A stretch of 64,000 nt of DNA from Lactobacillus sp. CBA3605 (GTDB taxonomy: Bacteria; Bacillota; Bacilli; Lactobacillales; Lactobacillaceae): the NCBI RefSeq assembly GCF_002970915.1, contig NZ_CP027190.1, positions 1,116,001 to 1,180,000 on the forward strand. Reading direction: 5' to 3'. Of this stretch, positions 44,559-53,335 are shown piece after piece. The notes beneath the pieces were generated by a model. That model saw nothing but the letters and a program-made list of their open reading frames with translations. It was not told the origin of the DNA and ran no database searches. The position numbers were made by a program, and so were the translations under genes. Position 1 is the stretch's first letter. Each line of letters begins with the position of its first letter.

Positions 44559-46913
44559 TTAATTAACTTGCTTTAAAGCATCCTTCACGGCCTCTTTAAT
44601 CGCGCGACTTGAAGCAGAGGCTCCAGAAATCGCATCAACATCGGTGGAATTCGCCGCAACCATTGCTTTTGGTAATTGATCAAGCGCTACTAACCCAACA
44701 TCTTCGCTTTCATGGTGTTGCATAACCTCTACCTTTTCCAGCCGATTATTACGATAAGTTACGCGCACTACGACCTTACCACCAAGCCCACTATTGGAAC
44801 TACCTAGATATTGATCAGTCCCCAAATCAATCTTAGTCGTCTGCTCAATAGCCACAATATCATTAATCCCATTAACATCATTGGCATTAACGGCATCAGT
44901 ATCATCTTTAGCAGCTGCTGCATTTTCACCCGCTAGTTTTCCAAAAATAAGACATTCAGCTAGATTACCACCACCTTGATAGCAATTAGCCACAATCCCA
45001 CCAAGTTCACCGGCACCAAACAAATGTGGAATTGGTTTATTATTAATATCTAGAATTTGAGCCTTTTCATTACGTTCTGGTCCGCCTTGCGTGTTTAAAA
45101 CGTCATTAACAACCGCAATTGCATAATATGGCCCGTCATCAAAACAACGCATACTTGCCGAATCCCGTCCAAATTCATAATCTTGACCTAATCGCTTAAA
45201 CTGATTAAAGCTTGCCACTGTACTTTCAAGCTTGGCAGTTGGCACAGTTAATTTTTCAGCTAATTGCGCTAGCGAAGTTGCTGAGACTAGTTTCTGCATA
45301 AATTCTGGATAGGGTAACTGACCTTTTTGTGCTAGTTCTTGCTTAAATTCATCATATTGCGTTTGGTCAAATACTAAGTACGGATGCTGATTGTTCATCG
45401 GAATTAACCAAGAACCATGCGTCTTAATATGTCCATGACGATGCGGCGCATCCTCTGGAAAATAACGCGTCCCGTCATCAGCAATTACTAGAATACTGCC
45501 TTGCTTCAACTTAGGCCATTCTAGCTGACGACCACGTTCATTATCAGCTTCCTTAAAAGTTAATCCAGGCAGAATACCATGTGATTCATAATTCGTCATA
45601 TGCCACATCTTAGCGCCAACTGATTGCGCCATTTTGATACCATCACCACGATTGAATAAGGTCCCCAGTGGTGTTAATCGTTGACTGTGCAAATAAGTTT
45701 GAACCAGTTCTGGATTATTTTCAAACCCACCCATGGCTAAAACAACCCCATTTTTGGCATGCACATTGAATAATTGACCTTGCCGCTTAATCCGGACACC
45801 ACGAACAATTCCAGTACCAGGTTCTTGAATCAAAGTTTGCGCTCGTGAGTCTAGCCAAACATCAATCTGATCAGCTCGGTCTAATACTTTTTGTCGCAGT
45901 ACTTTCCATAAACCAGCATCTTTATCACGTTTATGGACTAGTGCAAAATCAACTGTTTGACTCCCCTTTAGTTCTGGATATTCGGCCATCGTTTTTTTAA
46001 TTGCGACAGCATCCCCAGGTTTAATATCATGTTTCCAGCTAACTGCCGGAATACCCAAGTACTGCTTAAAATACTCGGGTATTTGATGCATCCCTGATAA
46101 ATAAGCCTGTAATGTCTTTTCCGGCATGGCAAACGGTGCATTTAACGCATGATAATAATCAGTTAAATCAGTCAAGCTATCCCCCATTACGACGTGTTGC
46201 GCTGAATAACGGGTATTACCACCTTCACGACCATATGGCGCCGCCTCAACCATCAACACATGCGCGCCATTATCGGCTGCAAAACGGGCTGCAGAGGCAC
46301 CGGCACCGCCAAATCCTAATACAATCACATCATAATTTCCTTGCCACTTAACGGTTAAAGCTGGGCCGTTATTTTGGGATTTTACAAGTTTCGTAAAATT
46401 GGCAAAACAACTTTCCAAAAAATTAACCGTATGTGGATCAACCAAACTGCCTTGTTCATTAAAAGCCTTTGGCGCAAAGCTTAACATGAATTCATTACCG
46501 GGCAGCACCGTTGCCCCAACTCCCGGTGCATTCAAAATTAACCGTAATTCATCTTGTGCGCGCGAGGTTCCTTGAATCCCCAATGAAGTTCCCACAATCA
46601 TGAGTGGCTTCCCCGCAAATGGGTGAACACGGTATGATAACCATTCAATCACACTTTTCAGTGCTGCCGGTACGGCATGGTCATATTCTGGAACACCAAT
46701 GATGACACCGTCGGCTGCTTGAATTTGATTAGCTAATGTTTTTACTGACTCCGGTAATTCAACAGTTGCATTGCATTCTTTAAACAGTGGTATTTGATCA
46801 ATTTCCGCAATCTGCATCGTGACATTTTCACTAAAGTGCTGCTTCATATACTGTAATAAATCTCGATTATAAGATTTTTCAGCATTGGTCCCAACGATTG
46901 CAACTAATTTCAT
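44559..46913 (-). CDS. Fused flavin reductase / flavocytochrome c-type fumarate reductase with FMN-binding domain
   Basis: A 784-residue three-domain flavoprotein. Residues 1-180 form an NAD(P)H-dependent FMN reductase (TNAEKSYNRDLL, PEYDHAVPAALKSVIEWLS). Residues 193-665 are a FAD-binding reductase of the fumarate/urocanate reductase family (VIVLGFGGAGASAARFAADN, VEAAPYGREGGNTRYS, FGAGELGGIVANCYQGGGN). Residues 690-784 are an FMN_bind domain with AISGASASSRAI, the type that receives covalent FMN from ApbE. It probably passes electrons from NAD(P)H to an unsaturated acid such as fumarate. No signal peptide, so cytoplasmic. It is divergent from a DASS transporter gene. Confidence 0.88.
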   Translation of the reverse strand: MKLVAIVGTNAEKSYNRDLLQYMKQHFSENVTMQIAEIDQIPLFKECNATVELPESVKTLANQIQAADGVIIGVPEYDHAVPAALKSVIEWLSYRVHPFAGKPLMIVGTSLGIQGTSRAQDELRLILNAPGVGATVLPGNEFMLSFAPKAFNEQGSLVDPHTVNFLESCFANFTKLVKSQNNGPALTVKWQGNYDVIVLGFGGAGASAARFAADNGAHVLMVEAAPYGREGGNTRYSAQHVVMGDSLTDLTDYYHALNAPFAMPEKTLQAYLSGMHQIPEYFKQYLGIPAVSWKHDIKPGDAVAIKKTMAEYPELKGSQTVDFALVHKRDKDAGLWKVLRQKVLDRADQIDVWLDSRAQTLIQEPGTGIVRGVRIKRQGQLFNVHAKNGVVLAMGGFENNPELVQTYLHSQRLTPLGTLFNRGDGIKMAQSVGAKMWHMTNYESHGILPGLTFKEADNERGRQLEWPKLKQGSILVIADDGTRYFPEDAPHRHGHIKTHGSWLIPMNNQHPYLVFDQTQYDEFKQELAQKGQLPYPEFMQKLVSATSLAQLAEKLTVPTAKLESTVASFNQFKRLGQDYEFGRDSASMRCFDDGPYYAIAVVNDVLNTQGGPERNEKAQILDINNKPIPHLFGAGELGGIVANCYQGGGNLAECLIFGKLAGENAAAAKDDTDAVNANDVNGINDIVAIEQTTKIDLGTDQYLGSSNSGLGGKVVVRVTYRNNRLEKVEVMQHHESEDVGLVALDQLPKAMVAANSTDVDAISGASASSRAIKEAVKDALKQVN

Positions 46914-47297
46914 AACTAACAGTCCCTTTTATTTTTAATTGTGAAAATTTAAAAAGTATCGTGTGGTTGTTCACAAGGCCAATATACGCACTTTTAAAAA
47001 AAAGACAACGTTATAATTCAGAAAAGTCGCCTATAATCCTGTTATCATCGGCTAAACGGCGTGTTATTTTTTATATTTAACCAATAATTAGGTTAGGTCG
47101 CACTCATTTTTGCCGAAAAAATAGTTTGACTTCCATAAATAAAATTAATGATTATCACTTTAAAATCTGCTGATAGCGGGGTTATTTCATCCACTGATTG
47201 ACTTGTTAGTCATGTGCGTTCTGATTAAGTTCCCTATAGTGGTCCCTTTTAAGACGATGTTCAACATATTTGGACCATTTATTAAAAAAATAGCACA

Positions 47298-47325
47298 TTG
47301 ACAATTCAAAAATAAAAGTTATGCT
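47298..47325 (+). promoter_or_regulatory. Promoter of the DASS transporter gene
   Basis: TTGACA (47298-47303) and TATGCT (47320-47325) are separated by 16 nt, about 135 nt before the preferred start. The remainder of the 548-bp divergent region holds half-sites TTGTGAA and TTCACAA (46936-46977) that could be part of a redox or LysR operator, and no open frame. Confidence 0.55.
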
Positions 47326-47461
47326 ACGGATGAAGATTTAGGAAGTCACTAGTTTGACTAATCATGTGATGTTTTTTTCAATGGTGATGGTTGCACCGTT
47401 GATAGTAACTCCTATCGTCATCTTTTTTGCAATCCGTGAATCATATAGAGGGGTACACATT

Positions 47462-48877
47462 ATGAATAATAAAATTAATTGGAAAGCTTTTATTTTACCC
47501 TTAGTACTGGGGATTGGGCTCTGGTTACTCACACCAGTTAAGCCTGCAGCGATTAGTCCAACCGCCTGGCATCTATTCGCTATTTTCGTTGCTACTATCA
47601 TCGCTTGCGTGACTAAACCCTTGCCAATGATGGCGACCACCTTAATCGGTATCACGGCCGCCACTCTAACTGGAATTTTCACTATGGACGAAGTCACAGC
47701 TGGATTTGGCAATTCTACCGCTTGGATGGTTGCCATGTGTATGTTTATGGCAGCTGGCTTTATTAAATCCGGCTTAGGCAAAAGGATTGCTTACCTATTT
47801 GTCAAATTATTTGGTAAACACACTTTAGGATTAGCCTATGCTTTGTCTGCGGTCGATACCGTTTTAGCAATTGGTATTCCAAGCAATAATGCTCGGGTTA
47901 ACGGCATTATGTATCCAATTATTGATAACCTTTCTCATGAAATGGGTTCTGATCCCAAGCAAGGAACGCAACGTAAATTAGGCTCATTTCTAATTTTTAA
48001 TGAATATGAAATTAACAACGTTACTTCTGGGTTATTTTTAACTGGGTTAGCAGGCAACATGGTTGCCTTAGGACTGGCGAAAACCCAAGGTATCACAATT
48101 TCGTGGTTGCAATGGTTTACTGCAGCCAGCGTACCAGGGCTTATTTCACTATTGGTCATTCCTTTCATCTTATATAAAGTTTATCCACCTGAGATTAAAG
48201 CAACACCGAATGCACGTGCTTGGGCAGATAAACGACTTAACGAACTTGGCAAAATGGCCCTCAGTGAAAAAATCATGTTACTGACTTTCTTACTTGCGAT
48301 TATTTTATGGTTGGTCGGCATAAGTATCGGTATCGATGCGACGACAGTTAGCTTTATTGCCGTAGTCATCTTGTTACTTACTGGGGTCATCACAACTAAA
48401 GACCTGTTAAATGAAAGTTTTGCCTGGAATATTCTAGTTTGGCTATCCATTATTATGTTGATGTCGAAAAAACTAATGACGCTCGGCTTCTTCCCTTGGT
48501 TCTCAAGTACATTAGGTCATTCACTCCATGGCATGAATTGGATTCTAGTTCTAATTATTTTATTCTTGGCTTACTTCTATTTACATTACATGTTTCCAAG
48601 TGTTTCAACCCAGATTTCAGCCCTCTATGCTGGTTTCCTTTCAGTAGCCATTGGTGCTGGCGTCCCCACTACTTTAGCGGCCCTAATGTTAGCCTTTTGT
48701 GGTTCTATCTATTTGTCAACAACACCATACTCCGCTGGCCCGGCAGCCTTACTTTCCGGTACCGGCTATGTGACCAATAAAGAATGGTGGCAATTAAGTG
48801 CACTCATCGGACTTGTCTTCAATATCATTTGGCTGGGCGGCGGCCTACTGTGGACTAAGGTGCTTGGCCTTTGGTGA
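47462..48877 (+). CDS. DASS family anion:Na+ symporter (dicarboxylate/citrate type)
   Basis: A 471-residue membrane protein, started at ATG 47462 with GAGGGG 8 nt upstream. An upstream TTG (47354, AGGAAG ahead) would add 36 residues with one extra helix and cannot be excluded. About eleven to twelve helices and the family motif IPSNNARVNGIMYPI (SNT) mark the DASS fold; PTAWHLFAIFVATI and GCGIYLSTT-like FCGSIYLSTTPYSAGP are also typical. It imports C4-dicarboxylates, citrate or related anions. Between a fumarate-reductase-like gene and a LysR gene, it probably supplies the acceptor for that reductase. Confidence 0.9.
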   Translation: MNNKINWKAFILPLVLGIGLWLLTPVKPAAISPTAWHLFAIFVATIIACVTKPLPMMATTLIGITAATLTGIFTMDEVTAGFGNSTAWMVAMCMFMAAGFIKSGLGKRIAYLFVKLFGKHTLGLAYALSAVDTVLAIGIPSNNARVNGIMYPIIDNLSHEMGSDPKQGTQRKLGSFLIFNEYEINNVTSGLFLTGLAGNMVALGLAKTQGITISWLQWFTAASVPGLISLLVIPFILYKVYPPEIKATPNARAWADKRLNELGKMALSEKIMLLTFLLAIILWLVGISIGIDATTVSFIAVVILLLTGVITTKDLLNESFAWNILVWLSIIMLMSKKLMTLGFFPWFSSTLGHSLHGMNWILVLIILFLAYFYLHYMFPSVSTQISALYAGFLSVAIGAGVPTTLAALMLAFCGSIYLSTTPYSAGPAALLSGTGYVTNKEWWQLSALIGLVFNIIWLGGGLLWTKVLGLW

Positions 48878-48963
48878 GCCCTACCGTTATTTAAAAATCA
48901 CGTTGCCAGCTCTAATTAAATTAATTTACGTTATACTTAAATTAGTTTAAAGGGAGGATTTTT

Positions 48964-49851
48964 ATGAACGAGCGTGATTTAAAATACTTTTGTAGCTTAG
49001 TCGAAACTGGTAATTACACTGCGACTGCTAAGCAATTTCAGGTAACACAACCAGCAATTTCAGTTGCACTCAAACGACTTGAGACCAAATATGCCACTAA
49101 ACTATTAACTCAGTCTAATCACCGAGCACGCTTAGTTACCACCTCAGCTGGACAGGTTTTATATATTAAAGCTCGTCACCTAATTAAAGAATTTACTCAA
49201 ATTGAATTAGAAGTGCAACATGCTAGTGATCAAAAAGTCAGACTTGGATTTTCACACATTGCTGGTGGAATTTGGCTACCGCGCGTCATTGAAGCCTTTG
49301 CCCATCATCACTTATTGGCCTCCGTCACGACTGAAGTTGCTATTTCTGAACAGCTACTCGAACAGTTGCGTAATCATAAGTTAGATGCCGCTATTTTTTC
49401 AACACTACAGCCAATGCAATCAGATGATTTGCAAGTATTTCAATTAGAAACACACCCTCTATGTGTACTGGCTAACATTCAGCAACCAATCAGTCGCTTA
49501 CGGATGATTGAAGCAACTGATTTACAACAGTTACCCATCATTGCCCGTTTACCACATTCACTACCAAGAACAGCGTTAACTCGCTATTGTAGTCGTAGTA
49601 ATGTTCAACCTAAAATCATCTATGAGGCTCATTCTAATCAGCTCGTTGAAAGATTAGTCGCTCGCAATTTAGGCATCGGGTTCGTCATTAACGGTTCCGT
49701 TGCTTTAAGCCCTAATGTTGTTAAGATTCCGCTTAAGCCTAGTCAATCAATTGATTGTTACATGCAACTGGCGGTTCGAAAATCCTTCTTACCAAACGAT
49801 TATCAAACACGTTGTATCGACTTGTTAAAAGAAATTAAGGTTCAAGAGTAA
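48964..49851 (+). CDS. LysR family regulator of the reductase/transporter module
   Basis: A 295-residue LTTR: HTH at residues 2-60 (FCSLVETGNYTATAKQFQVT in part, QPAISVALKRLE) and an effector domain from about 88 (KVRLGFSHIAGGIWLPRVIE). The ribosome site AGGGAGG lies 7 nt before ATG. It follows the DASS gene in the same direction, 86 bp downstream, and may sense the imported carboxylate and act on the divergent promoters at 46.9-47.3 kb. Confidence 0.88.
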   Translation: MNERDLKYFCSLVETGNYTATAKQFQVTQPAISVALKRLETKYATKLLTQSNHRARLVTTSAGQVLYIKARHLIKEFTQIELEVQHASDQKVRLGFSHIAGGIWLPRVIEAFAHHHLLASVTTEVAISEQLLEQLRNHKLDAAIFSTLQPMQSDDLQVFQLETHPLCVLANIQQPISRLRMIEATDLQQLPIIARLPHSLPRTALTRYCSRSNVQPKIIYEAHSNQLVERLVARNLGIGFVINGSVALSPNVVKIPLKPSQSIDCYMQLAVRKSFLPNDYQTRCIDLLKEIKVQE

Positions 49852-49864
49852 TTGACGCCCTTTG

Positions 49865-49893
49865 CCACCGCATTCCCCGCTACGGTGGTTTTT
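49865..49893 (+). terminator. Terminator of the LysR gene, like those of S2 and S3
   Basis: CCACCG pairs with CGGTGG around CATTCCCCGCTA and is followed by five T. Stem and loop differ from the S2/S3 terminator at only two bases, so the element has been copied here without the upstream hairpins. Confidence 0.85.
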
Positions 49894-49984
49894 GTGCACT
49901 GGTTATGGTGATTCGTTTAGAGATCAGTCCCCTAGGCAAAGTTAGTCACATCTGCTAAACTAACTCTTAATATTTAACTCACAC

Positions 49985-50683
49985 GTGTTTTATTCACTAT
50001 TTGATCCAACCTATTTTTTGGTCATCATCGGTTTAATCATCTCGATGGCCGCATCAAGCTATGTCAACCGGACCTTCAAACACTACGATACCTATCGGAG
50101 TCAATCTAATACGACAGGAACCGCCGCGGCGCAGTTTATTTTGACCCAAACAGGAATTAACGACGTGGGCGTCCAGGCCATCAGTGGTGACTTAACCGAT
50201 AACTATAATGGACAGACTAAGGTACTTAGTCTATCAGCCTCAACGGCACAATCTACGTCAGTCGCAGCCATCGGTGTCGCCGCACACGAATGCGGGCACG
50301 CTGTACAAGATCACGTGAACTATTGGCCCATGCGGCTCCGAACGGCCCTCGTTCCAGCAGCTAATCTCGGGTCAACGTTATCTTTACCCATTATTATTGT
50401 GGGGGTCTTACTCAGTTACAATCAGACCTTAATTCATGTTGGCATTTTATTGTTCTCACTAGCACTACTATTTCAACTGGTGACTTTACCGGTTGAATTC
50501 AATGCTTCCAGACGGGCATTAACGATTCTAGCAAGTGGCGGAGTACTCACACCGGCAGAAGTTCCGATGGTCCGTAAAGTGCTCATTGCCGCCGCATTAA
50601 CTTATGTGGCAGCGGCGCTCTCCACTTTCCTACAATTACTCCGACTAATCATCCTATTCGGCGGTAACCGCGACAATGATTAA
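49985..50683 (+). CDS. YugP-like neutral zinc metallopeptidase
   Basis: A 232-residue membrane protease (PF04298). The zinc motif HECGHAVQD lies at about 98-106 and the family segment QSNTTGTAAAQFILTQTG (in part) precedes it; the third ligand region lies in PVEFNASRRAL. About four transmembrane helices surround the site. The start is GTG with a poor ribosome site, so translation may be low or the start slightly wrong. Its substrates are unknown. The two sRNA genes S3 and S4 follow it. Confidence 0.9.
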   Translation: MFYSLFDPTYFLVIIGLIISMAASSYVNRTFKHYDTYRSQSNTTGTAAAQFILTQTGINDVGVQAISGDLTDNYNGQTKVLSLSASTAQSTSVAAIGVAAHECGHAVQDHVNYWPMRLRTALVPAANLGSTLSLPIIIVGVLLSYNQTLIHVGILLFSLALLFQLVTLPVEFNASRRALTILASGGVLTPAEVPMVRKVLIAAALTYVAAALSTFLQLLRLIILFGGNRDND

Positions 50684-50742
50684 GGGCTTAATAAGGGCTT
50701 AATAAAGGCTTAGTGAATTCTTCACCACATCGGCCGGATTCA

Positions 50743-50774
50743 TTCACATATTCTTCACACCGGCTCGGTATGAT
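50743..50774 (+). promoter_or_regulatory. Direct-repeat promoter of small RNA S3
   Basis: TTCACA (50743-50748) and TTCACA (50754-50759) are perfect direct repeats with an 11-bp period. The second ends 9 nt before TATGAT (50769-50774). A third near-copy, TTCACC, lies at 50721, exactly 22 bp before the first. The site is like a PhoP/CiaR-type box. The same layout occurs before S2. Confidence 0.65.
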
Positions 50775-50780
50775 AGCATC

Positions 50781-50937
50781 ATAGCAATTGAGGGACAACT
50801 TCAATTGGCTATAACACAACCTAAAATTTTTCATTTACTCCTCCAAAGTAATGAAATTCATAGTAACATGCGACTCCCCATCGCATGTTTACCCTACTCC
50901 TTTTTCCACCGTATTCCCCGATACGGTGGTTTTTTTT
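50781..50937 (+). ncRNA. Small RNA S3: CCTCCAA and CTCCCCA loop hairpins
   Basis: Hairpin A is ATAGCAATTGA/TCAATTGGCTAT (50781-50812). Hairpin B is TTTCATTTACT/AGTAATGAAA with loop CCTCCAA (50829-50856). Hairpin C is AACATGCGA/TCGCATGTT with loop CTCCCCA (50865-50889). After ACTCC and five T comes the terminator CCACCGTA/TACGGTGG with loop TTCCCCGA and eight T (50906-50937). Hairpin B recurs almost unchanged in S4 and the terminator is identical in S2. The loops are complementary to Shine-Dalgarno sequences. Confidence 0.78.
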
Positions 50938-51004
50938 GACGCTACATCATCCCCCTTTGAGCAAGCTATTTACTTTTTATGCCATAAATCGTTATACTAG
51001 TAGC

Positions 51005-51139
51005 ATAGTAGTTGAATTTGTCACTCAACTGCTATACCTTTTCATTTACTCCTCCAAAGTTAATGAAAACAGTCTTGTTAGGTCCTCCAACCTAACAAAA
51101 TGAACACTCCTTTTGCCGTCGCGTAAAGCGATGGTTTTT
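51005..51139 (+). ncRNA. Small RNA S4: two CCTCC-loop hairpins
   Basis: The promoter is TTTACT (50969-50974), 18 nt, TATACT (50993-50998); no 11-bp repeats are seen. Hairpin A is ATAGTAGTTGA/TCAACTGCTAT (51005-51035). Hairpin B is TTTTCATTTACT/AGTTAATGAAAA with loop CCTCCAA (51039-51069), nearly the same as in S3. Hairpin C is TTGTTAGG/CCTAACAA with loop TCCTCCAA (51075-51098). ACTCCTTTT then leads to the terminator CCGTCGC/GCGATGG with five T. It is tandem to S3. Confidence 0.78.
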
Positions 51140-51211
51140 ATTTTCAGAAAATTTGCATTTTTTTAAGCTAGGGGCGTATCATAATAAGGTTGATATTAAG
51201 GAGTTGATCAC

Positions 51212-52150
51212 ATGAAAAAGCGCCGTTGGATGGCCGCTTTAGCCGCACCATTCATGTTAATTTCAGCGACCCTGCTCGCTAGTGAAAAATTATATAATTT
51301 TGCTTTTAAACGAGTTGATTACGTCCCTGAAACGTCCGCCGACAAACAAAAATATGCGACTGATTATTGGGCCTATGTCGATTGGCTAAAACGCCAGCCC
51401 TTGCAAACTTGGCATTTAAATCGTGACGACACTGCTAATCAGCTGGTCGCCAAGTTCGTGCCCGCCAAAAATCCAAGTCGGCGAACCGTTATTGTCTCTC
51501 ATGGCTATAAGGGTGATGGTGAAACCATGGCCAATTATGCCTATATGTTTCATAACCTCGGTTACAATGTCTTGTTACCTGATGATCGTGGTCATGGTCA
51601 AAGTGCCGGCCGCTATATTAGTTTTGGGTGGCAAGATCGACACGATTATGCGGATTGGGTCCAAGAAGTGCTACACAAGATGGGCCAACAAGCTGAAATT
51701 GTGCTTTTCGGCGTTAGTATGGGAGGCGCAACCGTGGAAATGATGAGCGGTGAAGTCCTCCCACCACAAGTTAAAGCAATTATTGCGGACTGTGGCTACA
51801 CCAGTCTGGCAGATGAACTCACTTATTTGCTCAAACGCCAATTTCATTTACCAAAATACCCGATTGTACCGCTGGTCAGCTTCATTAACCGCCACCGGAT
51901 GGGCTATTTTATTAGTGATGTTAGTTCAGTGGAACAACTCCGCCATAACACCCGTCCCATTTTCTTTATTCATGGTGAAAAGGACGTTTATGTGCCTAGT
52001 TGGATGTTGAAACAAAACTATCAAGCCGCGGGCGGGCCTAAGCAGATGTGGCAAGTACCGAATGCTAGTCATGCTGAAAGCTTTTGGGTCGACCCCGCTA
52101 CTTATGAAAAACACATTAAGACCTTTCTTAACCGCTATCTAACCAGCTAA
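51212..52150 (+). CDS. Alpha/beta hydrolase with N-terminal membrane segment
   Basis: A 312-residue serine hydrolase. The N-terminal 24 residues form a signal-like helix (WMAALAAPFMLISATLLAS) without lipobox, so it is anchored or secreted. The oxyanion-hole region is VIVSHGYKGDGE, the nucleophile elbow is FGVSMGGATV, the acid follows in FFIHGEKDVYVP, and the catalytic His lies in NASHAESF. The group is like YfhR/BEM46 hydrolases of unknown substrate. The ribosome site is AAGGAG, 8 nt ahead. Confidence 0.9.
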   Translation: MKKRRWMAALAAPFMLISATLLASEKLYNFAFKRVDYVPETSADKQKYATDYWAYVDWLKRQPLQTWHLNRDDTANQLVAKFVPAKNPSRRTVIVSHGYKGDGETMANYAYMFHNLGYNVLLPDDRGHGQSAGRYISFGWQDRHDYADWVQEVLHKMGQQAEIVLFGVSMGGATVEMMSGEVLPPQVKAIIADCGYTSLADELTYLLKRQFHLPKYPIVPLVSFINRHRMGYFISDVSSVEQLRHNTRPIFFIHGEKDVYVPSWMLKQNYQAAGGPKQMWQVPNASHAESFWVDPATYEKHIKTFLNRYLTS

Positions 52151-52152
52151 TA

Positions 52153-52212
52153 AAAAACAACCTTAAGTTTACTGAACGCCAACGCATGGCCGCTAAACTT
52201 AAGGTTGTTTTT
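52153..52212. terminator. Bidirectional terminator between hydrolase and glycerate kinase genes
   Basis: A 19-bp perfect stem, AAAAACAACCTTAAGTTTA with its complement at 52194-52212, gives T-runs on both strands. It serves the two convergent genes. Confidence 0.9.
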
Positions 52213-52216
52213 ATGT

Positions 52217-53335
52217 TTAGTTACACTCACTTATAATCCGCGCCAATCGGTCGGTCATTCGTGCTAAGTTAACCGGCCCCTCCTGCATCGCAGCTTCCAA
52301 AGTTGACACGTGATCCACAATCGGCAACACTGCGGTGACGCCATGGTCGGCAAAGACCTGGTTATCACCCTTTTGATTACCAACCATCAAATAACATGCT
52401 TTTTGAGCCGCTTGGGCGAGTTCACTAATCTGAATCGGAACCTTGCCCATAAAGCTTTGATCATCAACTTGGCCTTCACCAGAAACCACAAAATCAACCG
52501 CCGTTATTTGCGCCGCTAGCTGACTCAGGTTCGCAATCAATTTGAAACCAGACTGTACTTGGGCGCCTAAAAAGTTGCGCAGTGCAAAACCAATGCCCCC
52601 CGCAGCACCATCACCTAAATGCGCACTAACTTGACCAGTGGTAACTTGCATAAAATGCTGCATAGCTTGATCATAACTCGCCACTTCATTGCTAGCCAGG
52701 CCCTTTTGAGGACCAAAGATAGTTGCAGCTCCCGTACGACCAGTCAGTGGATTGGTGACATCCGAGGCCGCTATAAAGGTAACTGCTTGAACCGCTTTAG
52801 CCACCTGCGTGGCATCAAAACGAGCTACCCGCCCCAGATCAGTCCCAATCATCATTAATTCTTGATTTTTCACATCAAAGAATCGGTAACCAAGCGCCCG
52901 TAACATACCAGCGCCGCCGTCCACCGTACCACTACCACCTAGCCCAATTATAATTTTTTGGGCACCACGGTTGACGGCATCTTTAATTAGGCAACCGGTG
53001 CCATAAGTATTCGTTTCAGCTGGCGTTAAGTCTGCCGTGATGAATTGAATCCCGGAAGCGGCTGCAACCTCAATGACTGCTAATTTTTGGTCTGCAAAAT
53101 AACCATAAGTTGCCTTAATTGGTCGTTGATTAATATCTACTGTCGCAACTTCAACTGCAACACCACCAGGTTGATTGGCTAAAAATGCCGCTACCGTCCC
53201 TTCACCACCATCCGCAATGGCGATTTGGCGAGATTTTATACCCTGTTTAGCAAATTGATCCGCCACAATTTGATTAGCTTGAATACTCGTCATCGATTTT
53301 TTAAATGAATCAATCGCAATTAGTGCTTCCATCAT
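52217..53335 (-). CDS. glxK: Glycerate kinase (GarK/GlxK family)
   Basis: A 372-residue kinase that phosphorylates D-glycerate, probably at the 2-hydroxyl. The N-terminal ALIAIDSFKKSMTSIQANQI (in part), the glycine-rich IADGGEGTVAAF, IIGLGGSGTVDGGAGML and FVVSGEGQVDDQSFMGKVP are the family hallmarks. Length matches. Its start overlaps the stop of the upstream lipoprotein gene by 4 nt (ATGA), so translation is coupled although the functions seem unrelated. The MM start allows two alternatives three bases apart. Confidence 0.93.
   Translation of the reverse strand: MMEALIAIDSFKKSMTSIQANQIVADQFAKQGIKSRQIAIADGGEGTVAAFLANQPGGVAVEVATVDINQRPIKATYGYFADQKLAVIEVAAASGIQFITADLTPAETNTYGTGCLIKDAVNRGAQKIIIGLGGSGTVDGGAGMLRALGYRFFDVKNQELMMIGTDLGRVARFDATQVAKAVQAVTFIAASDVTNPLTGRTGAATIFGPQKGLASNEVASYDQAMQHFMQVTTGQVSAHLGDGAAGGIGFALRNFLGAQVQSGFKLIANLSQLAAQITAVDFVVSGEGQVDDQSFMGKVPIQISELAQAAQKACYLMVGNQKGDNQVFADHGVTAVLPIVDHVSTLEAAMQEGPVNLARMTDRLARIISECN

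Noticed and set aside
47354..47461. N-terminal extension of the DASS transporter from TTG 47354
   Set aside because: It has a possible ribosome site and a hydrophobic stretch, but ATG 47462 has a better site and gives the normal family length. Kept only as an alternative.
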